This document shows, piece after piece, positions 12,654 through 28,583 of a stretch of 64,000 bases of DNA. The stretch is from Trichoplax adhaerens (Eukaryota > Placozoa > Uniplacotomia > Trichoplacea > Trichoplacidae), in assembly GCF_000150275.1 (NCBI RefSeq), contig NW_002060946.1:4935035-4999034 (forward strand), given 5' to 3'. Made by a program: the position numbers and the translations under genes. The stretch's first letter is position 1. Each line of letters starts with the position of its first letter. The notes beneath the pieces were generated by a model. That model was given only the letters and a program-made list of their open reading frames with translations. It was not told where the DNA came from and ran no database searches.

Positions 12654-15600
12654 AATTGAATCTTGGATGGGATAATCCTTGCTATCATGAATTGATAATT
12701 TTCGAATCTTTACTGATTAATACTAAAATATAAAGTAAAAATAAAATAGATCATAATGATATTGTTTTAATGCCGTTATCCTAATGGTTGTATACTTATC
12801 CATTATTTATTATTGTTTAACGGAAGTAGATAGATAGGCGCGTATTAATTTGTAAGAATTTATAACGAGCTAAAGTAGACATTGGTTTCCTGAATTTTTT
12901 ATTAGAGTTTAGCAGACGTCATTTTGATTGTTTGATTAAATATGTATGTTCTAGATACTAGTCAAATTAGAATAAAATGTGTATTAGCGTGCACTTCTGT
13001 GAAACAATATTATGTTAAAACTTTTTATAAACGTGATGTCGTTATTGTCAAAGGATTAGAACATTTGTTGTGTTGATGACAAGTGTTATTGTATCGATTT
13101 CTACACTTATGGGCTAAAGCTTTATTTATCCCTTTCAGTCGTCCTGTCCTTTTATTGATTGCTACTTGTGATACATTGAGGAAAATGTTTGTTGTCCAAC
13201 TTTTATTTAATTAATTGTGTGTAGTAAGGGATATATTATAACCAAGTTTCTTTCCTCCAATTCTTAATAGTACGTGTAATTGGAATTGATACGAATTATC
13301 CTAGTACGAAGTAAGTTATGAGTTTGATTTGAAAGGTATTTGTCAATAATATTAAGTGTAGCATTCATTCAAGGATGAATGGTATTAAGGAGTATATGCC
13401 ACCTCTGCACCGCTAACGTTTAATGATTACTCTATACAAATAAGAATAGTAATGGTGCTCGCATCGATGTTACTGTTCTTGAAATCTCCTACAGTCTAGC
13501 CTGGACAAAATAATTAAAAGTAATTAATACACTGATATACGTGCATTGACCTTACTGTCAAAATTCTTCTCCTAGAAAGTGATTAGCATCAGTTTTTATT
13601 TGAAACAACAACATCGATAGCTAATATTAGATGGTGACATGTCAACGTGTAATACACGAGAGCGAGGTATGGTAGGCACCGTGTATACTTCGTCGAGTGA
13701 TTTCCTGGCGATTACTCAATCTACATATTGCGAAGACAAAACTGTATTTGATTATATAATATCTGCTGATAGTACAATATAATAAATGAGTTAAACTTCG
13801 TTTACTGTAAATTATTATTGATTACATTTGCTATGATGATTTATACATGTAAAGTTATAATTAATAAATGATTTCGTTCTCTGCAAGACGATCGTATCGT
13901 GGTCATAAAAAGTAAAAAGTATTTTCTGATGGTTCCTTAGGATTGCGGATAACAAATTTGGTGATTTTTTTGTTGCATTAAAATCTTTTTATTGTAGATT
14001 ATCATCATCATTTCAAGTTGAGCTCCAATTGCAGTCTATTCATTACTCAGAATTTATTTTGAATTTGTTGAGCTTGTGGCGTTCGTTGTATATTATTTTA
14101 ATAGCGATTAATTAGAACAATATATTTTACAAATAATTAAAACGACTACTAATCTAATTTTAGGATGGGCACGGTATAAGATAAAAACTATGTGTGTAAT
14201 ATCTGTAACGGCAGTTAAACACAACATAAAATTGGGTGTGTAAGGAATAAGATGATAGTGATAAGATTTTTTCTACGTTAGAACCATGACTTAAGGTTAA
14301 CTCAACAGGAAATGAAGTGAATGATTTTAACAATAAGGAATAAGTTTATTTTTTGTCCATAATTTGGGTACATTGAAGTTGTTATTTAAAATTAATTATA
14401 CACTATGACAGTTGAACCAGGAATGGAGCATCTATGGGTCGTTCTATTATCAGTGGGGTGATAGGTAAAGTTTAAGGTTATACACTAGGTGTTATTACTC
14501 CATTATCCTCGTTGTTAGAGATTTGATGGCGGTGTTTTCCAAATAATTAAGCTATGGTTCGATCCGAATTTTATGGAATATTTACTGGTGAGTCAAAGGT
14601 AGACAGATATAACATGAACTTAACCGCATCCGATGAAAGGTAAAAAAAAAATGAATTAAAAGAACACAATATGTAGACCTACCGGATCTGGTGATAATAC
14701 CTTGGATTAAAAATCTGTTTTATTGGCGTTGGAGGACACTTGCTTCAAAGCGAGAGGAATGATTTAACGCAGACAAAATGTTTCGTTCGATTGAACCTAT
14801 TGAATTGTTGTAATGATCGAGTAAGAGGGGGAAAAATCACTACGGTGGTTACTGATTACAGTATTGTAGATAGACCATTTTAAAGTGAATCATTCCAGAG
14901 TGTACAAAATATCTAGTACTATTTACAGCTGGAAGCGATGGTGCTCAACGCGATTGGACGGAACAATTTAACTATGGTTGGTAAGATTTTAGCGATTTCA
15001 GATTACTCATGACATAATATTGTTGCATATTCTATTCTAGCAATGGCATGCTTTGTTATGCATTTAGTAGCATAAATTTACTACTAGACAATACAATCCT
15101 GCATGAAAAATGAGTCTCAGTATAATAGGTACCACTAAGGTAGACGACTTACCTTTGACCAAGGGACTCGGTTACTGTCGGTTAGAAAATTGATACTGTT
15201 TACTTGAACTGATCTAATTTTGTGCTTGATTACATTGAAGATGGAGGGATACTAAACCTTATTGTCCAGTTAAAACAATTCATTAAAGCAACAATAGCAA
15301 TTCTTTCTATTAGCATGTGACTAAAGTCACTAAGTGTACATTTTATTCTTATAGCATTGAATATAATTCAAGCGACAAATAAATTGCGTAAACAGTCCAA
15401 GTGTAAAAATGCCTTATCATATTCACTGGACAATAACGGTTAGGATTAATTAATAATAACATTAGCGAAGTGAAAACATGCAGTAACGTGAAAGATAAAG
15501 GAGAGAGAGAATAATATCTTAGTTTAATGATATATAATAGAGTTAGAATTGAGTTTTGCTGACGATGAGAGAGGAAAAGCACCTTAAGTTTGAAAAGTGT

Positions 15601-16340
15601 GAAATTGAGAGAAAAGGTTTATTTATGATCCGTAATAGTGGATCGTACATCCGTCATCTTGATACACGCAAATTAGAGTCGAGGCTGACTGTTGCAGGTA
15701 GAAATGATGGTGAATCGTTGTAATAAAGAGGGAGGGATTATCCCATTTTTCTTCCATTTGTGTTTTAAATCATTTTATTATGATGACGATTGTTTTGCTA
15801 CAATAATAAAATATTGGTATGACTAAATTATGCTCTCTGTATAGCATACACAGAAGAAGCCTTTTAAGTTGAGATTGTGTCAATAGGTTACAAATGTGTG
15901 TCACAATAGTAATGCCTAATAGCAGTCAGTTGTATTTTAAGCTTTCATTTTTTGATCGGCGAATTAACTCTCTTCTCTCGTCGTAGATGGTGATGATGTC
16001 GTCATCATGTGTAAGTCTATCATAAATTCATGAATGACTGCAATACACAGACGTCAAAGTCAAGAATCTTCTCGGACTAGATTGCTCATCTTTAATGGCA
16101 AAATAGTTGTTGCCGTTACAGCATTATTCGAGCATGACCTGATATGTCTTGATCATGGTACTATGTACAGTGCAATCGTTCGTTAATTTGTCTTATTTTT
16201 GTTGACTGTAAACATCATTATAAGAGTTTACCCATGCACGTAGTGTCCTTACTATACTATTATTATTCGATGGCATTCATAAGGCACACACACACTTCTG
16301 CAATTTGCAAAGAGCAAGACTGCCAATAATTATCTATACT
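12654..16340. other. Unassigned region upstream of the DLG5-like gene
   Basis: About 3.7 kb between the DLG5-like start codon and the repeat cluster before BLOC1S2. It should hold the DLG5-like promoter, 5' UTR and perhaps 5' exons. Local stretches (13640-13740, 14390-14990) are less AT-rich than the rest. At 14926-14993 there is an acceptor/donor-flanked segment on the plus strand (tttacag before, GTAAGAT after) that could be an exon, but I cannot link it to a gene. A short CA run lies near 16287. Confidence 0.4.
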
Positions 16341-16350
16341 AGGAATAGTC

Positions 16351-16608
16351 ATGATTTGGTTTCAAAATGAAATTATGTTTGTAACTAATTCATTAATCCA
16401 AGATGAAATCTATGTGTGCATTGAAGACGCCTCTACTACTGTAATAGTTTATGATGAAAATGATCAAGCTTCCATTTCATCAGAAATGCCCTCATCCACT
16501 CTATCAACTATTCATTCCAGCATTGGCAATGTTAATACAGCAATGCGTGTTGCATTGATAGACATTGCTTTCCTGTTGAAAGAAGAACTTTTATTTATTA
16601 TTTACTAG
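16351..16608 (+). CDS. Hypothetical 85-residue open frame
   Basis: ATG-initiated frame of 85 codons ending in TAG, directly before the palindromic cluster upstream of BLOC1S2. It shows no recognised domain, signal peptide or repeat. An acidic middle part (CIEDAS, YDENDQ) is followed by a hydrophobic tail (LIDIAFLLKEELLFIIY). It may be chance, a 5' leader frame or part of an unspliced exon. Low confidence. Confidence 0.12.
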   Translation: MIWFQNEIMFVTNSLIQDEIYVCIEDASTTVIVYDENDQASISSEMPSSTLSTIHSSIGNVNTAMRVALIDIAFLLKEELLFIIY

Positions 16609-16776
16609 CAGGTCCTTTTTTCCACCTATATCCATACTTGAAAAAGTTGGACTGCTTTGCATAGCATTAGAAATAAACAGAATGCAATCCATAAATAGCG
16701 CATATACAATGTTGTAGAACAGGAGATCCAATATTCTCTCAGGTATGATTGGTTTCGGAAAATGGAATAGACTACG

Positions 16777-17275
16777 CGTACTGTATGTACAGTACATTGG
16801 ACAGTAGGTCTCCAGTACCGTCGGGACTACCACGCTTTTGGATGTACAGTACTGTACTGTAGTGTACGCACAGTACTGTACAGTATACTGTAGTACAGTA
16901 CTGTAAAGTAATGTCCAATTGTCCATTGCAATGTACAGTACATTGTACTGTCGACCAGATGAGATCAGAGGACGTTCAGTCAACAAGTCTCAAAGAAAGA
17001 AAAGATATGGGACCGAACTGGTTCGGTCCCATATGGTCCGTGTGTACGGTGGCCCACGGCCGGCCACACGTCAATCCATCATACCGTGCCGTACTAGAAT
17101 CACGTGAGTGCAGTACAGTGTACAGTACTTTACACTACAGTATAAACACTGTACTGTACTGCTATACAGTACTACTCGATCAACTACAGTATGCTATACT
17201 GTATGGGACTACTGGATTTTAATGACTTGACTATAAAATACGGTACTGTACATACTGTACTGTATGGAGCAATCA
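16777..17275. repeat. Cluster of palindromic TACTGTACAGTA motifs
   Basis: A 500-bp tract packed with overlapping copies of TACTGTA, TGTACAGTA and CAGTACAGTGTACAG in both orientations (the core is its own reverse complement). It also contains a 30-nt near-perfect palindrome at 17005-17034 and a GC-rich patch (about 17040-17100). The cluster ends about 165 bp before the BLOC1S2 start codon. Similar clusters occur upstream of other genes in this window. It could be regulatory DNA or a dispersed repeat family; sequence alone does not decide. Confidence 0.75.
17005..17034. repeat. 14-bp perfect inverted repeat with 2-nt centre
   Basis: ATATGGGACCGAAC, TG, then GTTCGGTCCCATAT. It is much more GC-rich than its surroundings and embedded in the palindromic cluster upstream of BLOC1S2. 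It has the form of a dimeric protein-binding site or a strong hairpin. Confidence 0.8.
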
Positions 17276-17438
17276 TAGCAAGGTTTTCAAGTCAAAATAC
17301 TGAAGTCCTCTGTGGTCAGAGGAGTGCAGAAAATAAAATAGAGCCAAGAATTGTTTGGATATTTCAGCAGATTAGCAGGATCGCTTAAAGGTGAAAAAAG
17401 AATCAAGTAGCCAGAAATTTGACCTACATTAGACTATA

Positions 17439-18816
17439 ATGGAGGCGAAGCAAGACCCGACTGCTCCTGATGAGACAAATAACAATTTAGAGGCTCTGTG
17501 TACTGATATGTTCACTAAAAGTACAAAGTATCTTCAAGGTGAACTAAATGGTAAGCGCAAAGTGTGATGTAGGATTACGTTGTAAAGTAATATGGGATAG
17601 GCATACAGGACAAGTACGCACGCAGAAATTTATAACGCCAATAAGTAATAAAAAGTCCAACAGAGTTGCTTTCCTTTTATGAATGGAGGATAAGGCGACC
17701 ATTGCTATGGTATCAATCATGGACTTTGTGCCGACAGTATGAAGTACAAGCGTCTGATCGTATTTACAATTATCCACAGTTATGTACAGTGCTGTACAGT
17801 TGATCATTTCCGCGATGATTGTTGAACCAAAAGTATAAATGTTGTGGTATTATGTAAAATAGACTAAATATACAGTATTCGAAAGCATACATTACTCTCT
17901 TGTTGATTATTCCAAGCGATATATTAGCATACTGTTAACACTAGCGGATGTATTCGCTCTGTCTTGTTTACTCCTGCTATGTAGTCTCTTCCGATATCGT
18001 ATACACGTGCAATTGTGCATGTATTCTAATTTTCTTATGATTGTTTATTTTTAGCTACTGTTGGCGAATACGAGTTGTTACACGATCTCAACGATGCTGC
18101 TGTCGTCAAATATAGTGATATGGCCACGCTGGTGGGCTCATTGAAAGATACAATGCAAGATGTGAATGAAAAATGTAAGTAGAATTGATGTAATAAAGTA
18201 ACTGTCGTAAATATACATGATTATCTGAAGTAATACGTTGTTCATGATAGTTTATTTACCTACTGTAAGTCTACTTGCTGCAATTATTGTTGAAATATTG
18301 TATATAGCAGTATAGTATTACCTAATACTGAAATGAACTGTAGAGAAAAGATCATCAGTCTTATCCTGCAGGAGAGATTTGTATAAAAATAGGATCGTTT
18401 GGCTTGTAATTATGACGCTAAAATTTCATAAAAGAAGACTGGATTAAGTAACAGTGATATCAAGGAGAGCTAACTCTTTGCATATACCTATTGTAGATGT
18501 TAAACTGCTACCCTATCTGAAAAAGATCGACGAACTTGAGAAAAGTATTCAAAAATTAGAAACTGTGGCTAAGGATCTTGATAGTTATTCTAAAAGACTT
18601 GGTATGATGTCTATGAAACATTTGTAGTCTTACTCTCTGGTTATATATCAGTGCGTCTGCTTGACGCTAATCTAATACAATTATGATGTAATAAAACAAT
18701 TGTAATATTATCATACAGTTATATCATGGGTGTAACTACTTCGTGTATATCTAATAGTACTAATTCTATTAATTTTTTGTGCAGAGATGAAATACAAGAA
18801 GTTGGTCAGAACGTAG
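17439..18816 (+). CDS. BLOC1S2: BLOC-1 subunit 2
   Basis: Four exons: 17439-17550, 18055-18174, 18497-18601 and 18785-18816, phases consistent, 122 residues (human is about 142). The start is the ATG in TATAATGG. The family signature MFTKSTKYLQGELN is at residues 23-36, close to human MFTKTTDYLQGEL; a helical coiled-coil segment follows (LPYLKKIDELEKSIQKLE), with the conserved ending LDSYSKRLEMKYKKL. BLOC-1 works with AP-3 on endosome-to-lysosome-related-organelle traffic, and this subunit is also shared with BORC, which positions lysosomes. The last coding exon is only 32 nt. The gene stands alone, with the palindromic cluster directly upstream. Confidence 0.92.
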
Positions 18817-21194
18817 CTGTAAAATGCAATAATATACTAAACTGTCTATCCTGTGTAGATCTTGAAAATTTATTTCTACATTTGAATTATTATCTCGGCG
18901 TACTCAAGAGATTTCTAGCAGTACAATTTATTCTAGTAATTGAATTGTAGGTACTACGTAAATGTATATACTAATACTCTTATATAGTAGTATTATGGTA
19001 ATAGCATATAATTTTCGAATAATTTAGTTATGATTGAACTCCAAGCGAAGAATATATGTACGTTCTATTATTAAACAATAGCAGTTGTTGTAAATACGGT
19101 GTAATAGTATTAAATTCATTAATAAGTTATATCCATAATCGAAGGATGATATTGTATTCTATGGCTCAGACTTTGCCATTTATAAGAATTCATCGATTCT
19201 GCCATCAGAATTGGTCAATTAGTACTTATATTTTAGTATGATGTAAACATACAGCATTAATGATACTAATAGCAGCTTTTGTTCTTGGTGATTGCATTGC
19301 TTTTCCATTTGTATTTTTCCAATTCTAAGTTCAAGCGAACCTAATTCTCTGATAATTTCTCATTCGATTTACGAGTACCTTCCATATTTGCAGCAATGTT
19401 ATGACTTACGCACATATCTCGTGTTTTATTAAAGAGCAGTATCTGAAAATGCAATGTATGAGTACTAATAAAAATGATTACTTAGCAATTGACCGTCTTT
19501 GCTTGTCTAGATTAATATATATGAATATACCCGACTGCGTTTCTGTTCAGTAGTTGGATTTGTAAAGCGTAGTCATCATTCGTGAAGTCCCTACAACTGT
19601 TTTACCTACGAGATGTACGGTATAGCATTGCAATGCATTGCTGGGAGGTATCTGTATGCCGTGTACACAAAAAAATGTCATTTTATCTCAGGCGTCCTCT
19701 CTCTATACAGGGATGAGGGATATGTGTAAGGACAACGCAAGTTAATAAAGAAATTTAAATTCAGAATATTACCGATTTGGGCATAGCGCAAGGCCCAGCT
19801 CCTAGTTAAAATCTAAATTTTTTGTCATGATTAAAGTTCATAGGATCGCTTTTACTCAACATTTATTTAGGCACTAACTAACTAATACAATTATATATTA
19901 TTTCCCAAGCCTCCGTATAATCAATCTACAATACTGTATAAAATTGTAAAATTTCAAGACATAACCTTTCTTGAAACCCTGTAAACATCGATAATTAATT
20001 ACCTTTTTGTATTGTTAGTGTAATTAATAACTGCATGTATAATGGGCATACACCTATCTCATTTTTATATTTGAACTGCAATTTGATGTCGTCATTATCA
20101 TTCAAAGTTGCGTATTCCAATTTTGAACTTCGTATACAGTATCTAAGCATAAACTGTGCAAACTGGGCTTCATTATCGGTATACCGTACTATAAGTACCC
20201 TATCGATGATGAGTACTGCGTAGTCGATCTCTGCAAGATATTAAGAATTGTTCATCAAGATTAATTAATGTAGACTACGCGCCCATTGTATATCATGAAA
20301 TGTTTAGCAGCTGGGGGCTGGACACTAGTTCATTATTATGCTAGTAGAACTTACGCTTGGTTTACTTGGTGTACTGTATGCGATCTGTATGTGCTCGTAC
20401 TTGTCCTTTTTTAGTTGAACATACAGTCTACTATACGGTAGTGCACATTGTATACAATACAGCATAAGAGCCATTCCCTTACGAGGTTGGAGAGCAAGTT
20501 AACTAGGGGACTGCTGGCCTGGTTAGTAACACCCAGTTGTCTGTTTATAAAACTGATCAAAGTAAGCAGGAAGACTTCCGAAGATTGTCAAGGTATGTGT
20601 GAATGGAGGAAACTATGTCTTATTCAGCTCGTGTGTATTGCGTAGATATCCATATACAGTAATTTACTACAGTATTAGCTAGATTAAAGTTGCCTGCTGG
20701 CTGTGACTTTACTTGTTACCTTACTTTAAAAAGTTTAAAAAGTGTTTGTGTATATATATATTTTATTGTGTTGTCTATTGTACATACTAGACGATCAATT
20801 ATATTATAATTTATATAAAACTTATGAGCTAGCGATTGAGTCAAAGCTTAGATTATTATTTTTTAGCGTACGCTCTTTACGCTGAGGTTTTGCTTTATGT
20901 GCTATTGCATGCAGTGATTGTGTCGATCGATCATTGCAAGTGCATCATACTATAAACATGCTTTCCTGTCAACGAGGATTATCATAGAAGGTTTAGCAAT
21001 GAGCGCGCCATTTTTTTATCATCGAAATGGATGACATCATAATGACTTACTCGTACAAGAGCGTTTATTAACTTTATTCAGCCAGTCGGTTGATATCTTT
21101 TATAAGCTTTATTATTCCATTTCTTCGACGCTTTGAATTTCAGATTAATTTTAATTTCAGTGTACTTGTAAATTGTAATAAGGGCGTAAATAGT

Positions 21195-21290
21195 ATACGT
21201 ATACACGTATATATATATATGTTATATGTATATATCATATATACATACGACTATACAATATTTATATACAGCATAACATATATATAAGTA
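21195..21290. repeat. TA-rich microsatellite
   Basis: Imperfect run of TA and TATG units (for example TATATATATATGTTATATG) in intergenic DNA. Prone to length variation. Confidence 0.7.
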
Positions 21291-21609
21291 CGTGGCATTA
21301 CCTTATCATTCATGATGAAGGAGACATAAGGTGTGAATTGTAATTATTGCAGTCAATACATTCAATGTTAATATGCTCTATGTAGGTAGCATGTTTTGCA
21401 GTTATTTTTACTGTTTATAATTTAGAATGAGAATTAGTCTTGTTCAGTTATCTTATGCAAGTATGCATTGACCCTTTGGAGGGGAAAAAATTAAAAACTT
21501 TTCTCTTATTGATTCGCTACGGCTGTCAAGTTTGCCATACTGTACCATAGTCAGGAGTCACACTGCCGTGCAGCAGTGAGAATGGGACAAGACAAGTTTA
21601 CTAGTTAGT

Positions 21610-21792
21610 TTATAGTAGGGAGTCTATAGAATAGACTCCATTATTAATGATCTGTCTAGGCTGCCAAAATGGAGAGTGAAAATTGTCATCAGGCTTCAGA
21701 TCGGATAGCTCGCGCAATTTATCACGTATTGAAGTGATATCACTGAGACTAAGAGCTATGGGCAGAAGGCGTGCCTTTCTGACATTGAGCAT
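21610..21792 (-). CDS. Hypothetical 60-residue open frame
   Basis: ATG-initiated minus-strand frame of 60 codons ending in TAA. Base composition is less AT-rich than the flanks, and the product looks protein-like (charged helix RDKLRELSDLKPDD, then FHSPFWQPRQ). No family is recognised and no exon joins it with confidence. It could be a single exon of an unrecognised gene, a gene relic or chance. Confidence 0.18.
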   Translation of the reverse strand: MLNVRKARLLPIALSLSDITSIRDKLRELSDLKPDDNFHSPFWQPRQIINNGVYSIDSLL

Positions 21793-22295
21793 CTTATGAT
21801 TGTTGATTGTGTTTGATTTACCGTAGGTGGTAATATTGACCAGTCACACAAATTAGGCTATAACTGTTGGCTAGTAAAAGTGAGACTTGCTATAGAGATT
21901 AAAAGGAATGAAAGTGCTCTCATTTTAGTAGTCTATGGTATTAGTGTTACATTAAGAATGGTGTTTTTACTGTTATGATATACTATAGGGGATGATAAAG
22001 GAAGTTTTATATCATACGATTTTGTTTACTAATTAATTATCATAGTATGAGCGGGAGGATTTAGTATTTAATGTTACTATGATCCTAGTCAAGGCTTCGA
22101 CAATCCTAGATATGAATTTAATGAATGCATGCCAAATGGATACATGGTAGTGATACGCTATTAATATGCAGAAGCATAAATGATCTACATTGTAACTGTA
22201 ATAAATATAGTACGTACTGACTATTAATGAGTTGCAAAAATACCAAAAAAGTCGCGTAATGATAAAAATTAAATTGTATTAATTATAATAACAGA

Positions 22296-22322
22296 GACTT
22301 CTAAGCTTTTCTCTTAGAAGTC
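22296..22322. repeat. 10-bp perfect inverted repeat
   Basis: GACTTCTAAG, a 7-nt loop, then CTTAGAAGTC. Candidate hairpin in intergenic DNA with no evident role. Confidence 0.55.
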
Positions 22323-22957
22323 CTTAATTATGACGTATAAGAAAGCTTGTAGAAGGTAACTTTTCCTTGCTAAGTATGTGCAGTATCTACCAGCAAGTCA
22401 TAATTAAACATGAATATTACTGTTAGCTTGAAAAATGGATTATAATTATACGGGTGACTAATTGACTCAATGAAACAGAAGTTATATCTTATTTCACAAA
22501 TATTAATCAATTCACATGTCAACACGACTATCACATTTATATGGTAATCTTGCTATGCTTATACGTCGAAATACAGTATGACTGGAAATTGCTCTTAACT
22601 TTTAATAATTGCTATAGAACTTATTATACGATATATTAATTTGTAACTTATCATACCATCTTTCATAAATTTTTTTAACTATTGCTACGTTATTACCTCG
22701 ACTCATGCATAAATCCAGACAAGTTACTCTTTGTATTCATATTTTATTCTAATGAACGTCATCAATAACATAGATCTCCAGTCAAAGAGTATTAATCTTT
22801 AGAATCGTAACGCCATAACTAGGACGTAATTGACTAAATTTTTGAGTCTGTAAGTGGATAGTCATTTCTGTAATTGAAAACCTATTCACCCATCTAAATA
22901 ATCTTTAGGACGGTACAGTTACAATACTTATTTTATAGAATCTAGTTTTATGAGAAA

Positions 22958-23173
22958 ATGGAGGATTCGTTGGATATACCTCTAACATTTTCTGCACTTT
23001 GCAACAACATATTTTTAAGCTATAATGGAATATGTAGGGCTAACGACACTAGCTTGCATGGAACCTGCGATTCTGGTATGAGTTATATGTCATTAAATTG
23101 CATGTACAGTATTGCAATACAGATACGAGATGATGACTGTGATCTTTCGGCAGATTATGTTCATCACAATTGA
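22958..23173 (+). CDS. Hypothetical 71-residue open frame
   Basis: ATG in a fair context (AAAATGG), 71 codons, rich in Cys (five) and Asp/Asn, ending VHHN-stop, about 500 bp before macroH2A. No signal peptide is clear and no family is recognised. It could be a small secreted-type protein, an upstream exon or chance. Confidence 0.13.
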   Translation: MEDSLDIPLTFSALCNNIFLSYNGICRANDTSLHGTCDSGMSYMSLNCMYSIAIQIRDDDCDLSADYVHHN

Positions 23174-23666
23174 AAGAAATGACAAGAAAATAACTTAGTC
23201 AAAAAGTAGTCTCTATTGCAGTACGTGTGAGGAGAAAACTATGTAAGGTTATAGGGCGTATAACGACATAAAGTAGTCGAATAACTATAGTAAAGTAGAG
23301 TAGGTAAAGGATGTAAGCTTAAGGTGTAATTTGTAGAATTAACGGACGTGATAGATATATGAAGATAGCTTTTATAATGCAAGAAAGACAACAGGAGGGA
23401 ATTATTTATAAAATATGAATGACTGATAAGAATATCTTCTCTATGTTAAGGTAGCTCTACCATATAATTCAACTAGAATATAAAGAGATTTCCACTGTAT
23501 AAATTGTTAAATATAAATTGTACATATATGAAGTTATACTTCCATGTCGTGGACAACAACTTTTGCTAAGAATAAACTATATCGTATTTAGAAGCATACG
23601 TTACAATGACAAAACACGATCATAAAATCTTAGTAAGCATAGCATTGATACTTTTCCTTTAGCAAG

Positions 23667-26036
<2,370 letters not shown>

Positions 26037-26340
26037 ATTTTTATCGCTTACGAAAGTAGCTACGCTACATTGGGTTGCATATTATCCTCAGCCATTAGCG
26101 TAGTTTCTGACTACTCTATACAGGAGCTCTAGTATTACGCTCATTAACGAGTTAGGGTTTGTTTTGACAATTGTTTGCCTGATTAAACTTAGCCTACATT
26201 TTCGTTTTTAAGGTTAAAGGGTCAGTATTAGTCGCTAAGATATGCTAGTGGCTTTTATAACGATAGTTGACTGATCAACAACATTTTAATATTTAGAGTG
26301 ATAAAATCAATTATTAGAATTGTATATGGCTACAGCATTC

Positions 26341-26346
26341 AATAAA
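26341..26346 (+). terminator. Probable macroH2A poly(A) signal
   Basis: AATAAA about 305 nt after the macroH2A stop codon, the first canonical hexamer I noticed downstream. AT-rich DNA makes chance matches common. Confidence 0.4.
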
Positions 26347-28583
26347 TTTAATATTTAAACGATAAATCTTGATTCTATAAATTGAAATTGTACTCGAAAA
26401 GCATTATTATATAGTGAAATTATGGATAAATATCATTAAGATCATCATCAAAGTCGTATTTTGATCGAATATTTTAATTTAGATTGCTAGCAAGAACATT
26501 AAAGATTAGGAAGGTTGCTTCAACACCTTGCAGTATCAATATTGGATTTCGATCGTTCTCTTATTGAGATACTTGCATTGCTATTGGGGTTGGCAGTAAT
26601 TTTGGCGATTTCTTTTGTGATTAGCATTCGATTGGAATTACTGGTATGAACGAAGAGATTAATACAGTACAACAAATGTAGATTTTGAGCTTCTATCTCA
26701 AGTCTGGAGGGATAGTTTACTTTATGTTGAGATAATGCACTTCCATTAGAGAAAGTTTAAATCTTCATTAAAAAAATCATTGAGAAAAGATTAAATCGCT
26801 AAGAATTTGATTTATACACCTATATTAGGGCTATTTGCCTATATACTGTTCAACATACATGTTCTAATTTATATATACGTACGGTGTATTTGTCCTTGGT
26901 ATATATCAGTAGTCATGAAAATGTAGTGAGTAAGTATGAACTACTGATCTCTTTCTACTAACGTATTAGGGTTGGTGTTAGATCATTGATATCTATCTCT
27001 ATTTCATTAGCGATTTCGATGAGTAGCCTTTTATTTTACTGTGGATGTGAAGTATCTAATCCGCTCATTGGCATTTAGAATATTGCAACGTAATTTTAAA
27101 TTTTGTAGCATTTTAAATCTTAGGTGACAGTCAGCAGTTACTTCGTACTAGTATTAACAGAATATAGCGTAAGATCAGATTTGACTGGCACTTTCAATAT
27201 AATCAAAGTCTCTCTGTTTATCTCCTAGTATGCGGTAGTACTGCCGTAGTAGTGGTTTATACTACATAATGAGGCTCTGGGGGCTATGATTAGACTAGAC
27301 AAATATGAAAAATTTTGTCCTTTTTATCAAACACTTTCCCGACAGCTAAATTTCAAGATTAGTGTACTGTACTACTATCGATGGTGGGTATGAGATTGCA
27401 GTAGAGATTGGAGTATCTCAGGTAAACTGGCATTTACACTTTAAGTGGACGCCAAGAAGCTAATTAATAGTACTGATAGGCTTACATAAACGCTGCCTGA
27501 ACGTTTTATAGATTCATTCTTATTCTTTTCATATATGCCACGTAATAAAATGATCATAGCAAGTAAAAATGATTATCTCAACTAGTATAAGTTATATGTA
27601 TACCTATAACATATACTTTAATAAATTTAGTAGCTAAGGCTAATCAACGCTTGCATGATTCGTTTATAGCTTAAAAATATAAACAAGTAATAAGGTAATA
27701 AATACGATACAAACAACAATATAGATAAGGTAATCATTGGGTTCTGCCTGCTATAGTCACGTAATCAATTCCTTTTTAGTCTATAGCTTTGGCGAAAGTC
27801 GATTGAATTTGAACTAACTTTATCCGTTATCAAATTGTTAAAAGTCTATTTTGCTGTAATAGAAAGTTGAGTAAAATATGCTTTGGACTCATGCGACTGA
27901 AAAGCGCAATTCTGTACACTTTATGTTAAATGAATATTGCAAGGCACTATCATGCCACTGTCCTCATTAGAGGATACATGATTGTGAAATTAAATTTTAA
28001 CATATTTGGATAGCCAATAATCAGATCACTGTTGTACAGTATGTAGAGAATACAATGGTGGTGATATCAGTGTTGATAGTGAAAAGGTATGTTTTCACCA
28101 ATGAGAAGTCGTTGTAGCAAGTACTACTTGATTTATACGTTAATGATTGATATAGTTATTTTTCTGTTAATCTTAATGAGCTATAATGATTTTGGTGGTG
28201 AAAATTGATGCTTTGAGTGATGCTAACTATCGCTTTGTCTTAGCGACTAAAAGAGCTGATTAATTTGTAGTGTTATTCTATTTCCTGCAATAGTCACAGT
28301 AGATAAACTTTACCGAATAGTAATCGTATTATGCATTATCGATTATCAAAGTAAACAACTGCGGTAAGAAGATTTACCTACATTACTGGTTCTAATTGGT
28401 AATACATTGTAGCTATTAATGATTAGTATGTATTGTATTCGTACAGTATTATTAATCATCTCAGTACGATCTTACTGAACGCGTATTTATGCTGCGTTAT
28501 TAATTAGCTGATTGTCAAGGTTAGTGGTTAGCAGTAATAATGTTAAAAGCTTATTCAGTTATTGAATACGTAAGTCAAACATT

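Larger units (their letters stand above)
18817..23666. other. Intergenic region, BLOC1S2 to macroH2A
   Basis: About 4.8 kb with no convincing gene. It contains an AT/GT microsatellite (about 21195-21290), a 10-bp hairpin (22296-22322) and two short open frames listed separately. Scattered single copies of TACTGTA occur near 20440 and 20655, without a dense cluster. The macroH2A promoter must lie at the right-hand end, just before 23667, where no palindromic cluster is seen. Confidence 0.45.

Noticed and set aside
14540-14570. GGTTCGATCC resembling a tRNA T-loop/B box
   Set aside because: No A-box, anticodon stem or matching acceptor stem at the right distance on either strand.
16591-16986. 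131-codon minus-strand open frame
   Set aside because: Half of it is translation of the TACTGTA palindromic cluster (Tyr/Cys/Thr/Val repeats), and such clusters are open in several frames on both strands. Not a credible protein.
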